The notes beneath the pieces were generated by a model that had not been told where the DNA came from, ran no database searches, and saw nothing but the letters and a program-made list of their open reading frames with translations. Of a DNA stretch of 64,000 nucleotides, positions 1-9,900 are shown piece by piece. The stretch lies in contig NZ_AP021901.1 of assembly GCF_018325905.1 (NCBI RefSeq), positions 4,774,001 to 4,838,000 of the forward strand, given 5' to 3'. The stretch is from Pseudomonas sp. St316 (GTDB taxonomy: Bacteria > Pseudomonadota > Gammaproteobacteria > Pseudomonadales > Pseudomonadaceae). How positions within the stretch are numbered: position 1 is the stretch's first letter; the number at the start of each line of letters is the position of its first letter. Both the position numbers and the translations under genes were made by a program.

Positions 1-1701
1 CTACTGATCATCCTTGCCTCGTCCCTGGTGGTCATCGCCTTGTTCAGGCGGCTGCGCCTGCCACCGGTGCTGGGTTATCTCTGCGTCGGGCTGGCGGTCG
101 GGCCGACCGCGCTGAACTGGGTGAACGACAGCGAAGAACTGCCAGATCTGGCCGAACTCGGGGTGGTGTTCCTGCTGTTCTCGCTGGGGCTGGAGTTTTC
201 CCTGTCGAAAATGCTCGAACTGCGTCGGGTCGTGTTCGGTCTTGGCAGCCTGCAAGTGTTGTGCTCGGGGGCAGTCCTGGCGGGCTTGCTGGCATTGGGC
301 GGCGCACCTGTGATCGCCGCGTTGTTGCTCGGTGCGGGGCTGGCCTTGTCCTCCACTGCCATCGTCAGCAAGGAATTGACCAGCCTGGGAGAGATCTTCA
401 GCAGCCATGGCCAAAACGCCATCGGCGTGTTGTTGTTCCAGGACGTTGTCGCGGTGCTGTTGTTGACCCTGGTACCGGTATTCGCCGGCAGTAGCGAACA
501 CCCGTGGTACTGGGCGCTGCCCTTGACCCTGGGCAAGACCCTGGTTTTGTTCGGTGGCCTGCTGCTGGCCAGTCGGCTGCTGTTGCCCCGGCTGTTCCAT
601 GAGGTGGCGGCGTCCCGATCCGCGGAACTGTTCGTGCTGCTGGCCCTGGTGATTGTGTTGCTGACGGCATGGCTGACCCACCTGCTCGGTTTGTCGCCAG
701 CCCTGGGAGCTTTCCTGGCGGGCATGCTGCTGGGGGAAAGCCACTACCGGCATCAGATCGAAGCCGACATACGCCCGTTCCGCGACATCCTGCTGGGGCT
801 GTTCTTCGTCAGCATCGGCATGCTGATCGACCTGCAACTGTTCCTCGATGACGGCTTGCTGATCCTGGGATTGACCCTCGGCCTGATGCTCATCAAGGGC
901 TGCGTGGTTGCCACCCTGGTGAAATGGCGCGGCAGCGACGTTGAAACCGCCTGGCGCAGTGGCCTGGCGCTGGCCCAGGGTGGTGAATTCTGCTTTGCCC
1001 TGATGGCCCTGATGCAGCAGAACCGCCTCATGCCCGCCGACATCAGCGGCCTGCTGCTGGCCGCGACGTTCTGCTCGATGCTATTGACTCCCCTGTTGCT
1101 GCGCGCGGCGCCACACATCGCCGCGCGCCTGCATCGCAAACCCAACGAAGAAGCGCAACTGGACCAGATCAGCGCACTCAATGCCGGCTTGTCGGGCCAT
1201 GTAGTCATTTGCGGCTACGGGCGCGTCGGTCAATCCATCGGGCGGTTCCTGCGCCGCGAAGGCCAGGCATTCGTCGCCCTGGATGACGACCCGGTGATCA
1301 TCCGGGAAGCCACCGTCGGGGAAAACTGCGTGCATTATGGGGATTCGCGACGAGGAGACTTGCTAGCGGCCGTTGGCTTGAGCCGCGCCAGACTGCTGGT
1401 GATCGCGGTGGACAAGACCGACATCGCCATCACCGTGCTCAAGGCGGCCCGACAGGTCAACCACCAGGTACCGATCCTTGTGCGTACGCGTGACGACAGC
1501 CAACTGGCCGAGTTACAGGCTGCCGGGGCCAACGAAGTAGTCCCGGAATTGCTGGAGTCGAGCCTGATGCTGGCCTCCCACGCCCTGATCATGCTCGGCC
1601 TGCCCGAGCAGCAGGTCCGGCATCATGTGGATCAGGTCCGTCACGACCGCTATCGCCTGCTCCATGGCTTTTATCCCGGCAACCAGGACAAGGAGCCTTA
1701 G
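1..1701 (+). CDS. Monovalent cation:proton antiporter-2 (KefB/KefC-like), 5' end outside window
   Basis: The reading frame is open from base 1, so the gene starts upstream. At least 566 codons are present. The N-terminal two thirds are a run of hydrophobic helices typical of CPA2 Na+/H+ or K+/H+ exchangers, including the motif QGGEFCFALMAL. After about residue 390 (counted from the GTG at 28) comes a Rossmann RCK/TrkA-N domain with the nucleotide-binding signature ICGYGRVGQSIG. That architecture is the one used by glutathione-gated K+ efflux proteins (KefB/KefC) and by YbaL. The family exchanges a monovalent cation for H+ at the inner membrane. No KefF/KefG partner is visible here, so ligand gating and the exact ion are not shown. 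Confidence 0.88.
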   Translation, partial: LLIILASSLVVIALFRRLRLPPVLGYLCVGLAVGPTALNWVNDSEELPDLAELGVVFLLFSLGLEFSLSKMLELRRVVFGLGSLQVLCSGAVLAGLLALGGAPVIAALLLGAGLALSSTAIVSKELTSLGEIFSSHGQNAIGVLLFQDVVAVLLLTLVPVFAGSSEHPWYWALPLTLGKTLVLFGGLLLASRLLLPRLFHEVAASRSAELFVLLALVIVLLTAWLTHLLGLSPALGAFLAGMLLGESHYRHQIEADIRPFRDILLGLFFVSIGMLIDLQLFLDDGLLILGLTLGLMLIKGCVVATLVKWRGSDVETAWRSGLALAQGGEFCFALMALMQQNRLMPADISGLLLAATFCSMLLTPLLLRAAPHIAARLHRKPNEEAQLDQISALNAGLSGHVVICGYGRVGQSIGRFLRREGQAFVALDDDPVIIREATVGENCVHYGDSRRGDLLAAVGLSRARLLVIAVDKTDIAITVLKAARQVNHQVPILVRTRDDSQLAELQAAGANEVVPELLESSLMLASHALIMLGLPEQQVRHHVDQVRHDRYRLLHGFYPGNQDKEP

Positions 1702-1709
1702 TGCAACGA

Positions 1710-2918
1710 TCAGTCCTGGCTAACGGCACCGATCTTGTGAATCGACAGGTCGGCGCCGTAATACTCTTCTTCCTGGGTCAGACGCAGCCCCAGCACGGCC
1801 TTGATCACGCCATAGACCGCAAACCCGCCGGCCAGGGCGACGACAACGCCCAGCGCCGTGCCGATCAATTGGCTGATCAGGCTGACCCCACCCAGGCCAC
1901 CCAAGGTGCTCTGGCCAAAGATGCCACAAGCAATGCCGCCCCAGACCCCGCACAGCCCATGCAGCGGCCAGACACCGAGCACATCGTCGATCTTCCACTT
2001 GCCCTGGGCTGCGGTGAAGCACCAGACAAACAAGGCACCGGCAATGCCCCCCGTGACCAGCGCACCGACCGGGTGCATCAGGTCGGAACCGGCACAAACG
2101 GCCACCAACCCGGCCAGCGGGCCGTTGTGCAGGAAGCCCGGGTCATTGCGCCCGACAATCAATGCCGCCACGGTACCGCCCACCATGGCCATCAACGAAT
2201 TGACCGCCACCAGCCCGCTCACCCCGGGCAAGGTCTGGGCACTCATCACGTTGAAGCCGAACCAGCCGACAATCAGGATCCACGAACCCAAGGCCAGGAA
2301 TGGAATGCTCGAAGGCGCGAACGCCACCAGGCGACCGTCCCGGTAGCGGCCGTTACGCGGGCCGAGCAAGAGCACGGCAGCCAACGCCAACCAGCCGCCC
2401 ATGGCATGCACTACCACGGAGCCGGCAAAGTCATGGAAACTGGCACCGAACCGGGCTTGCAGCCAGGCCTGCAGGCCAAAATTGCCGTTCCAGGCCAAGC
2501 CTTCGAAAAACGGATAGACAAACGCCACGATCAGCACCGTGGCGCACAACTGCGGTGCGAACCGCGCACGTTCGGCAATACCGCCGGAAATGATGGCCGG
2601 GATCGCGGCGGCAAAGGTCAGCAGGAAGAAAAACTTCACCAGGCTGTAGCCGTGATCGGCGCTGAGCACCGCCGCCGGTTGCAGGAAGGTCACACCGTAG
2701 GAAATCCAATAGCCTATAAAGAAATAGGCCAGGGTCGAGACCGCGAAATCGCTGAGGATTTTCGACAGCGCATTGACCTGGTTTTTTTGCCGGACCGTTC
2801 CCACTTCAAGAAACGCAAAGCCGGCGTGCATGGCCAGAACCATGACTGCGCCGAGCAGGATGAACAGCGTATTGGAGCTGTGGACCAGACTGTCCACGGC
2901 ACTTTGCATATTTTCCAT
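1710..2918 (-). CDS. amt: Ammonium transporter (Amt/MEP/Rh family)
   Basis: Predicted inner-membrane channel for NH4+/NH3 uptake, 402 aa with about eleven membrane helices. The two pore histidines of the family appear in VVVHAMGGWLALAA and WPLHGLCGVWGG. I chose the ATG at 2918 because the protein then begins MENMQSAVDSL, as relatives do; the frame stays open upstream to 2978. No signal peptide is obvious. It ends 8 bp from the antiporter gene on the other strand. A sigma-54-type promoter lies at 3171-3186 on this strand, which suggests NtrC/nitrogen control. No glnK is adjacent, so the PII partner would be encoded elsewhere. Confidence 0.9.
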   Translation of the reverse strand: MENMQSAVDSLVHSSNTLFILLGAVMVLAMHAGFAFLEVGTVRQKNQVNALSKILSDFAVSTLAYFFIGYWISYGVTFLQPAAVLSADHGYSLVKFFFLLTFAAAIPAIISGGIAERARFAPQLCATVLIVAFVYPFFEGLAWNGNFGLQAWLQARFGASFHDFAGSVVVHAMGGWLALAAVLLLGPRNGRYRDGRLVAFAPSSIPFLALGSWILIVGWFGFNVMSAQTLPGVSGLVAVNSLMAMVGGTVAALIVGRNDPGFLHNGPLAGLVAVCAGSDLMHPVGALVTGGIAGALFVWCFTAAQGKWKIDDVLGVWPLHGLCGVWGGIACGIFGQSTLGGLGGVSLISQLIGTALGVVVALAGGFAVYGVIKAVLGLRLTQEEEYYGADLSIHKIGAVSQD

Positions 2919-3257
2919 GGTATTGGCAGACCTGAAAAAGTTGAAAAAAGCACCAAACCGGTTCGTCCAACCTACCAACGCACCAAGTTGAAACGACTCA
3001 TTGGCCGAGCGCAGGCCGCTGAACCGCTTTGGTGCGCAAGAACGGTAAAAACGAAATCCCGCTTGGAGGTGCTTCGCGGGTTTTGATTATTTGGGTTAAG
3101 GTTTTTCGGGCTTTCGCCCAGCTTCAGCGCACTGGCGCAGGCTGACGCACCAGTACATGGCAAAAGCCTGAGCAAAAGTTGTACCAGCCACTTGTACTGA
3201 ACCTTCCGGCAAGGCTCATACTCGAACGTTTCAGACGTCACTTACGGAGATTCACCG
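2919..3257. other. Divergent intergenic region between amt and the DUF883 operon
   Basis: This 339-bp spacer carries the sigma-54 promoter for amt (3171-3186) and about 240 bp of amt leader. A hairpin with CCCGC/GCGGG arms lies at about 3057-3080 and has T-rich flanks on both strands, so it could be an attenuator or a small-RNA terminator. On the plus strand, GAACCT followed by 17 bp and TCGAA (about 3199-3226) weakly resembles an AlgU-type promoter for the DUF883 operon. No gene is supported here. Confidence 0.5.
3171..3186 (-). promoter_or_regulatory. Sigma-54 (RpoN) -24/-12 promoter for amt
   Basis: The minus strand reads TGGTACAACTTTTGCT. This matches the consensus TGGCAC-N5-TTGCW at nearly every conserved base, with exact GG-N10-GC spacing. 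It points at amt, whose start codon is about 240 bp downstream. RpoN/NtrC control of ammonium transporters is well established. I could not find a convincing NtrC-binding palindrome upstream. Confidence 0.72.
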
Positions 3258-3572
3258 ATGGCCAGAACCCAGGCAAAGACTGCTCAAGAAATCCTGATGG
3301 AAGATTTCCAGACGCTGGTCAGCGACACGGAACGGTTGCTCGATCACACCGCGACACTGGCAGGCGATCAAGCCGATGCATTGCGCAGCCAGATTCACGA
3401 AACCCTTTTGCGCGCCCGCGAAACGCTCAAGCTGACGGAAGACTCCATGCGCGAACGCGGCCAGGCTGCGGTGGTCGCCACCGAGGAATATGTACAGGCC
3501 AACCCTTGGCAATCGGTCGGCATTGCCGCAGGCGTTGGCTTCCTGATTGGTCTGCTGGCGACACGGCGCTAA
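3258..3572 (+). CDS. DUF883 family protein (ElaB/YqjD-like)
   Basis: A 104-aa protein with a long amphipathic helical region (residues 1-80, rich in E, R, Q and A) and one C-terminal membrane helix ending GFLIGLLATRR. This is the DUF883/ElaB/YqjD plan. E. coli members are tail-anchored inner-membrane proteins that bind ribosomes in stationary phase; that role is inferred here from the family. A good ribosome-binding site (ACGGAG) precedes the ATG. The gene opens a three-gene operon, and its TAA overlaps the next ATG (TAATG). Confidence 0.85.
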   Translation: MARTQAKTAQEILMEDFQTLVSDTERLLDHTATLAGDQADALRSQIHETLLRARETLKLTEDSMRERGQAAVVATEEYVQANPWQSVGIAAGVGFLIGLLATRR

Positions 3573-3964
3573 TGATGGGTATCGACGAATCCGGCTCGTC
3601 CGAAGCGGGCACACAACCTACAGCACGCCGCCTGGGCGCGGCGTTCCTTGGTTTGCTGCATAGCCACGTCGAATTGTTCGGCATGGAGTTGCAGGAACAG
3701 AAAGCACGCACCGTCAGCCTCCTGCTGTTCGCCGGCCTTGCGCTGGTGTTCGGCTTGCTGTTGTTGGTCGGGCTTTCGGCGCTGGTCCTGATCCTGGTAT
3801 GGGACACCTATCGTCTGGCCGGCATTATCGGCCTGTGCCTGTTTTATCTGCTGGCCGCGCTGTTCTGCGGGCTTCGGCTCAAGGCAGCGATCTATGACGA
3901 GTCCTCTCCTTTCCATGCCACCCTTGAAGAATTGGCCAACGACCGGGAGCGCCTGCTGCCATGA
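3572..3964 (+). CDS. Phage-holin-family membrane protein (YqjE-like)
   Basis: A 130-aa protein with two strongly hydrophobic helices at about residues 45-65 and 75-98. The N-terminal part contains LLHSHVELFGMELQEQKAR, typical of the YqjE family. Despite the family name this is a chromosomal membrane protein, not evidence of a prophage. Two ATG codons stand in tandem at 3572 and 3575. The first overlaps the stop of the DUF883 gene by one base, implying translational coupling. Its own TGA overlaps the next start (ATGA). In enterobacteria yqjD-yqjE-yqjK form one stress operon, and this trio matches that order. Confidence 0.82.
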   Translation: MMGIDESGSSEAGTQPTARRLGAAFLGLLHSHVELFGMELQEQKARTVSLLLFAGLALVFGLLLLVGLSALVLILVWDTYRLAGIIGLCLFYLLAALFCGLRLKAAIYDESSPFHATLEELANDRERLLP

Positions 3965-4296
3965 GCCTGCCTGATATCCCTCAAGCCCGAACCCGACAGG
4001 AAATGCGCAAGGCGCTGGTGCGTCTGCGCATGGAAATGCATCGCCAGGAAATCCGTCAGGAAACGCGCCAATTGCTACAGCCCTTGCAACGGGTGCGCGG
4101 CTTGACGCAAAGCTGGCACGAAGGCTTCGGCATCAAGCACGCGCCACTGTGGGGCGTGGCGGCGGTGTCCCTGCTCGGTTTCCTCACCGGTAAACGGACC
4201 CGCACGGGTGGTGGCGGTGGCTTGACTGGCCTGATTCGCCTGGCAACGACATTGCTGCCGTTGATCAAGCTGGCCAACAGTGTGCGCAAGCCTTGA
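3961..4296 (+). CDS. YqjK-like small membrane-associated protein
   Basis: A 111-aa basic protein and the third member of the operon; it starts within the stop of the YqjE-like gene (ATGA). Residues 10-45 are a charged, Arg/Gln/Glu-rich helix. One or two short hydrophobic stretches follow (GVAAVSLLGFLTG and LIRLATTLLPLIKLA) around a glycine-rich linker. I assign it to the YqjK-like group from position and general composition, not from a firm motif. Function is unknown. Confidence 0.65.
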   Translation: MSLPDIPQARTRQEMRKALVRLRMEMHRQEIRQETRQLLQPLQRVRGLTQSWHEGFGIKHAPLWGVAAVSLLGFLTGKRTRTGGGGGLTGLIRLATTLLPLIKLANSVRKP

Positions 4297-4347
4297 GGAC
4301 CGATACACCATGATGAGCTTGCCCCGCGGGACTGCGTAGTAAGCGCT

Positions 4348-4413
4348 ATGTACGAGCTGTGTAGGAGCTGTGTAGGAGCTGTGTAGGAGCTGTGTAGGAG
4401 CTGTGTAGGAGCT
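4348..4413. repeat. 11-bp tandem repeat grown from a REP arm
   Basis: GTGTAGGAGCT occurs five times without a mismatch at 4359-4413, preceded by one degenerate unit at 4348-4358. The unit is the outer end of the GTAGGAGCTG-type REP arm that follows directly (4405-4497). The array probably arose by slippage on that arm. Confidence 0.9.
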
Positions 4414-4497
4414 GTCGAGTGCAACGAGGCTGCGATCTTGCCCCAGCCAATTGAATCATCAATGCAAGAAAAGATCGCAGCCTTCGGCAGCTCCTAC
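4405..4497. repeat. REP-type doublet, GTAGGAGCTG family
   Basis: Two inverted arms. The left begins GTAGGAGCTGTCGAGTGCAA and ends GCTGCGATCTT. The right reads AAGATCGCAGCC and ends GGCAGCTCCTAC. They flank about 30 bp. The left arm is almost identical to the right arm (reverse complement) of the element at 63781-63904, so these are copies of one family. Confidence 0.8.
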
Positions 4498-4571
4498 CCC
4501 CATAAGCCTTGCAGGGCAGCCCACGAACCGGGAAGCTAGGACACCGACATCATCAAACGGAGCAACCGGCC

Positions 4572-5900
4572 TTGGATTGGCATACCCTGCTGACTCGCGA
4601 ACGCCTCGGAAAACCGCTGCACAGTCCGCAAGAGCTGGGCCGCAGTCCTTTCCACAAGGACCACGACCGCATCATCTTTTCCGGAGCCTTCCGCCGCCTC
4701 GGACGCAAGACGCAAGTGCATCCGGTCTCCAGCAACGACCATATCCACACGCGCCTGACCCACTCCCTGGAAGTCAGCTGCGTCGGGCGTTCCCTGGGCA
4801 TGCGCGTGGGAGAAACCATCCGCAACGCCTTGCCTGACTGGTGTGAGCCAAGCGACCTGGGCATGGTGGTGCAATCGGCCTGCCTGGCCCACGACATTGG
4901 CAACCCGCCGTTCGGTCACTCCGGCGAGGATGCTATCCGCTATTGGTTCCAGCAGGCCGCCGGCCGTGGTTGGCTCGATGCAATGAGCGAAGCCGAGCGC
5001 AACGACTTCCTCAACTTTGAAGGCAACGCCCAAGGATTCCGGGTCCTCACCCAACTTGAATACCATCAGTTCGACGGCGGCACGCGGCTGACCTATGCCA
5101 CCCTCGGCACCTATTTGAAATACCCCTGGACTGCCCGCCACGCGGACTCGCTGGGCTACAAGAAGCACAAGTTCGGTTGCTACCAGAGCGAGCTGCCGCT
5201 GTTGGAGCAGATTGCCCACAAGCTCGGTCTGCCACAGATCGAGGATCAACGCTGGGCACGGCACCCCTTGGTGTACCTGATGGAAGCCGCCGATGACATC
5301 TGCTACGCGCTGATCGACCTGGAAGACGGCGTGGAGATGGATCTGCTGGAATACCCCCAGGTGGAGTCGCTGCTCCTGGACCTGGTGGGCGACGATCTTC
5401 CGGACACCTACCGGCAGCTGGGGCCGCTGGACTCGCGGCGACGCAAACTGGCAATCCTGCGGGGCAAGGCCATCGAACACCTGACCAACGCCGCCGCCCG
5501 GGCCTTTGTCGAACAGCAGGAAGCATTGCTTGCCGGCACATTGCCAGGGGATCTGGTGGAGCATATGCACGGCCCGGCAAAACGCTGCGTGTTGAATGCC
5601 AAGGACATGGCGCGCCGGAAAATTTTCCAGGACAAGCGCAAGACTCTGCATGAAATCGGCGCCTACACCACGCTGGAAATCCTGCTCAACGGATTTTGCG
5701 GGGCCGCCCTTGAACAGCACGGGGGCCGTACGCCTTCATTCAAGAATCGCCGCATTCTCGACCTGCTGGGTAACAACGCGCCGGATCCCAACGGCCCTTT
5801 GCATAGCGCTTTCCTGCGAATGATCGATTTCATCGCCGGGATGACTGACAGCTATGCCAGCGAAATGGCCCAGGAGATGACCGGCCGCACGCGCCAATAA
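4572..5900 (+). CDS. dgt: Deoxyguanosinetriphosphate triphosphohydrolase-like protein
   Basis: HD-superfamily dNTPase, 442 aa, predicted to hydrolyse dNTPs to deoxynucleosides and triphosphate in the cytosol. The metal-binding motif is seen as [16 protein letters not shown] and [15 protein letters not shown] chose a TTG start: it gives the family N-terminus [15 protein letters not shown] and has GGAG nine bases upstream (4559-4562). An upstream in-frame start at 4509 would add 21 residues of unlike composition. The gene stands alone between two REP elements. Whether it prefers dGTP or acts on all dNTPs cannot be read from sequence. Confidence 0.88.
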   Translation: MDWHTLLTRERLGKPLHSPQELGRSPFHKDHDRIIFSGAFRRLGRKTQVHPVSSNDHIHTRLTHSLEVSCVGRSLGMRVGETIRNALPDWCEPSDLGMVVQSACLAHDIGNPPFGHSGEDAIRYWFQQAAGRGWLDAMSEAERNDFLNFEGNAQGFRVLTQLEYHQFDGGTRLTYATLGTYLKYPWTARHADSLGYKKHKFGCYQSELPLLEQIAHKLGLPQIEDQRWARHPLVYLMEAADDICYALIDLEDGVEMDLLEYPQVESLLLDLVGDDLPDTYRQLGPLDSRRRKLAILRGKAIEHLTNAAARAFVEQQEALLAGTLPGDLVEHMHGPAKRCVLNAKDMARRKIFQDKRKTLHEIGAYTTLEILLNGFCGAALEQHGGRTPSFKNRRILDLLGNNAPDPNGPLHSAFLRMIDFIAGMTDSYASEMAQEMTGRTRQ

Positions 5901-6360
5901 TATGGAGCGTGCAGGCATCTCGAAAAAAGTGGGAGCGAGCTTACTCCGGGTGGCGATCCTGCGATGACGCAGGCACATCCTACATCGATGCACACAGATC
6001 CACCGCCATCGCGAGCAAGTTCGCTCCCACTGGGGGTTGGCAGTGCATTTGCATTTTGCAGCGCTGCCCCACAGGGAGTTGAAGTAGATAAAATAATGCA
6101 TGGCTTACGCAAACCCCGATTAAAACGCTTCCTTTGTTTGCACAAACAACACAATCAAAGAAATATCCTTTCACACTTCGCCAACTCTTCCCCCTCCTAT
6201 TGTCACCCACCTACTAAAAAACCGATTACATCGTAATATCTTGCCTCTTTTTTTGTAGGAAACTTCTGAAATTGAAGTTGCATGCCTGTCTCTTCGTACG
6301 GCCCTGGTTGTAAGTGGGCTAAGGTGCGCGCTTTATTCAAGTTCGCAGGGTAATTTATTC
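5901..6360. other. Intergenic region upstream of the BvgA-like regulator
   Basis: The first 130 bp hold a REP doublet (5929-6030). The rest, 6070-6360, is clearly more AT-rich than its surroundings and has no credible ORF. It presumably contains the promoter and binding sites for the response-regulator gene. I could not pick a single promoter with confidence. Confidence 0.5.
5929..6030. repeat. REPIN-like doublet
   Basis: Inverted arms GTGGGAGCGAGCTTACTCC and (reverse complement) GTGGGAGCGAACTTGCTCG flank about 50 bp. The left arm is degenerate beyond its first 14 bases. Confidence 0.75.
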
Positions 6361-6987
6361 ATGAACTCCGTTTTCATTGTCGACGATCATCCGGTCATCC
6401 GCCTCGCCGTTCGCATGCTTCTGGAGCATGAGGGTTATAAGGTCGTAGGAGAAACTGACAACGGCGTCGATGCGATGCAAATGGTGCGCGAATGCATGCC
6501 AGACCTGGTTATCCTGGACATCAGCATTCCCAAACTCGACGGGCTGGAAATTCTCTCGCGCTTCAACGCCATGACCACTCCGCTCAAGACGCTGGTGCTC
6601 ACGGCCCAGTCGCCGACGCTCTTCGGCATTCGATGCATGCAGTCCGGTGCTTCTGGTTACGTTTGCAAACAGGAAGACCTCAGCGAACTTATCAGCGCAA
6701 TCAAAGCGGTATTGTCCGGCTATAACTACTTTCCCAGCCAGGCGCTGAATCCGGTACGTCCGGATGACCCACGCAGTATCGAGCTGGACCTTTTCAAAAG
6801 TGTCAATGATCGGGAACTGATGGTACTGCAACTTTTTGCCCAGGGTCGTACCAACAAGGAAATAGCCAAGGGAATGTTTTTGAGCAATAAGACCGTCAGT
6901 ACTTATAAGAAGCGGCTGATGCAGAAGCTCAAGGTCAAGTCCTTGGTCGAGCTGATCGAAATGGCAAAGCGCAACGCGCTGGTGTGA
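6361..6987 (+). CDS. NarL/FixJ-type response regulator (BvgA/EvgA-like)
   Basis: A 208-aa two-component regulator. The N-terminal receiver has the acidic pocket D8-D9 and the likely phospho-acceptor Asp53 (LVILDISIPKLDG). The C-terminal LuxR-type helix-turn-helix spans about residues 145-205 (NDRELMVLQLFAQGRTNKEIA, then SNKTVSTYKKRLMQKL). The cognate kinase follows at once: its GTG start overlaps the stop (GTGTGA). Length and layout match BvgA, EvgA and RocA1. Target genes are unknown; the downstream HD-GYP gene is a natural candidate. Confidence 0.9.
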   Translation: MNSVFIVDDHPVIRLAVRMLLEHEGYKVVGETDNGVDAMQMVRECMPDLVILDISIPKLDGLEILSRFNAMTTPLKTLVLTAQSPTLFGIRCMQSGASGYVCKQEDLSELISAIKAVLSGYNYFPSQALNPVRPDDPRSIELDLFKSVNDRELMVLQLFAQGRTNKEIAKGMFLSNKTVSTYKKRLMQKLKVKSLVELIEMAKRNALV

Positions 6988-9900
6988 GAAAAAACAGGAT
7001 GCTCAGACGCATAACCGAATGTCTCCTGCTGATCAGTGCAGCGTTATATGCAGGAATGCTCGCGGCGGCAGCGAATGCACCCGAGCAATATACCCTGCTG
7101 GGCCGCTCGTCCATGGCCCATACAGAGGTCAAGCTGGATAATGTTCACCGCGCCTGGCTACAGGATCGGCAGGCGCTGGTCCTGGGAACTTCCGCCCCGG
7201 ATTACCCGCCTTTCGATCTCTCCACCAGCGGACGCGACTACGAAGGCCTGACGGCCGATTACGCCGACATCATCGCCAAGGCCACCGGCCTGCCCATGAG
7301 CGTCCTGCGCTTCGACTCCCGCGAGGCGGCCATGGCCGCACTCAAGGATGGGCAAATCGATATGCTTGGCACCGCCAACGGTTTCGAGGCGCGTAACCCC
7401 GACATTGTGCTGTCGACGCCGTACGCAGTGGACCAACCCGTGCTCGTCACCCGAACGAGTGAAAGCCGATCCCTGCCTGACGATCTCGATGGGTTGCGAC
7501 TGAGCATGGTCTATCACTACCTGCCGTTGCGGGAAATTGAAAAACTCTACCCCAAGGCACTCATCACCACCTACCCGTCCTACCAGAATGCCATTAACGC
7601 CGTCGCCTTCGGCCAGGCCGATGTATTTCTCGGCGATACACTTTCCACCCACTACATGATCAACAAGGGCTACTTGAGCAATATCCGCATGGCCAGCTTC
7701 GGCAAACACGAATCCCATGGGTTCGGTTTCGCCGTACGACGTAGCGACACCCGCTTGTTGGAAGTCATCAACGCGACGCTGAACCAGGTCTCCATTGCCG
7801 AGCAAGCCGCCATCTCCAAGCGTTGGAGCGCAGGCAGCGACCTGTACCTCACGGACCACAGGATACAACTGACCGACCGCGAGCAACGCTGGCTGGCGAG
7901 GCATCCGGTGGTTCGAGTGGTGGTGAACGAAACCTCGGCGCCCTTCACCTTCTTCGATGCGCAGGGGGACTTTCGCGGCATCAGTGCCGACCTGCTGGAA
8001 CAAATCCGACTGCGCACCGGCCTGCGCCTGGACATCCAGCGCCGCCAGAACGACAGCGAAATGATTGCTGCGGTCCTCAACGATCAAGCCGACATGATCG
8101 CCGCACTTTTGCCCAGCAGTGAACGACAACGCCAGTTGAAGTTCAGCCGCCCCTACATCGACAGCTCGTTCGTCCTGCTGACCCGCAAACAGTCCGACAC
8201 GCCCACGACACTCGATCAGTTCGGCCACGCCAGCCTGGCAATCGCCAAAGGCAATCCGGTCATTGAATGGCTACGCAGCCAGTACCCAAACATTCAAATC
8301 ATCGAAACGGACGGCCCCTTGCGCGCCGTGGAAATGCTCGCCCACGGCCAGGTCGACGGCAGCGTGAACGCCCAGGTGATGGCCAACTACTTCATCTCCT
8401 CCTATGCGTGGCGCGACAAATTGCAAATCAGCAGCACGGTGGGTACCCAACAGGCCATGTTCGCGCTGGCCACGGCAAAAAACGCCACAGCATTGAACGC
8501 CATTCTCGACAAGGCCCTGACCAGCATCGACCCTGACGAACTGGGCGTCATCAACAACCGCTGGCGCGGTTACGTCTCGCCCTCGGAACACACCTGGCGC
8601 ACCTACAACCGCCTGTTCCTCCAGGTCGGCGCGGGCATTGGCCTGTTGCTGCTGTTTTCCCTGGCGTGGAACGCCTACATGCAGCGCCAGATCAGGCAGC
8701 GTCAACGGGCGGAACTGGCCCTCAATGATCAGCTCGAATTCATGCATGCGCTGCTCAACGGCACCCCTCACCCCATCTACGTGAGGGATCGCAACGGCAT
8801 CCTGCAAAGCTGCAACGACAGTTACCTGCAAACGTTCCACGCCAAACGCGAAGACGTCATTGGCAAGAACCTGATGCCAGGTTCCATGAGCAACGCCTTC
8901 GAAGCGCAGGAGTACCAGGCGGACTACCAGCGTGTCATGGCCGAAGGCACCGCCCTGATCGTGGATCGGCCACTGCACATCGGGGACAGGCAACTGACGA
9001 TCTATCACTGGATCCTCCCCTACCGAAACTCTGCCGCCGAAGTGCAAGGCATCATCGGCGGCTGGATCGACATCAGCGAGCGGCGCCAGCTGTTCGAGGA
9101 ACTGCGCGCGTCCAAGCAACGGGCCGATGACGCGAACCGCGCCAAAAGCACGTTCCTGGCAACCATGAGCCATGAAATCCGCACCCCCATGAACGCGGTG
9201 ATCGGCATGCTTGAGCTGGCCCTGAAACAGGCCGAAAAGGGCCGAGTGGACCGTTCGACCATCGAAGTCGCGTACGAGTCGGCCTCCGGCATGCTCGAAC
9301 TGATAGGCGATATCCTGGACATCGCCCGTATCGAATCCGGCCACCTGAGCCTGGCCCCCGAACGCGTCAATCTCAGGGCCCTGTTGCAATCGGTCATTCG
9401 GGTATTCGAGGGTGTGGCCCGGCAGAAAAACCTGGCGTTGTCCCTGCAGTTCGACACAGCCGAGGGCAGCCCTGACGTGTTGATGGACCCGTTGCGGTTC
9501 AAACAGGTGCTGTCGAACCTGATCAGCAATGCCCTCAAATTTACCGAGCAGGGCCAGGTAGCGATCAAGGTCCGGCTGTCTCCAACCGACCGGGACGACG
9601 TCCTGCAAATGCACCTGGAGGTCAACGACAGCGGCATCGGTATTGGTCCGGCGGACCTGCAACGTTTGTTCGAGCCGTTTGCCCAGGTCGATAACACCAG
9701 CCGGATGGCTCGCAACGGTGCGGGGTTGGGGCTGGTGATCAGTCGCAACCTGTGCCGGATGATGGGCGGCAGCCTGCACATGAACAGCCAACCCGGCACC
9801 GGCACCCAGGTCCTGGTCTGCCTGCAACTGACCGTCCTGTCGACGGCGCCGGTTCTCCCCCCACCTGAACCTGTCATCGAAACGGCCCAGGCCACCCTGA

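Noticed and set aside
1701..3086. A 461-codon open frame on the plus strand
   Set aside because: It is exactly antisense to the ammonium transporter gene, rich in Gln/His/Arg, with no recognisable domain.
3572..3964. Holin-family gene as a prophage remnant
   Set aside because: It is the YqjE member of a DUF883-YqjE-YqjK operon; no lysis, capsid or integrase genes surround it.
4348..4413. Short tandem repeats as CRISPR or iterons
   Set aside because: 11-bp units without spacers, derived from the adjacent REP arm; no replication gene nearby.
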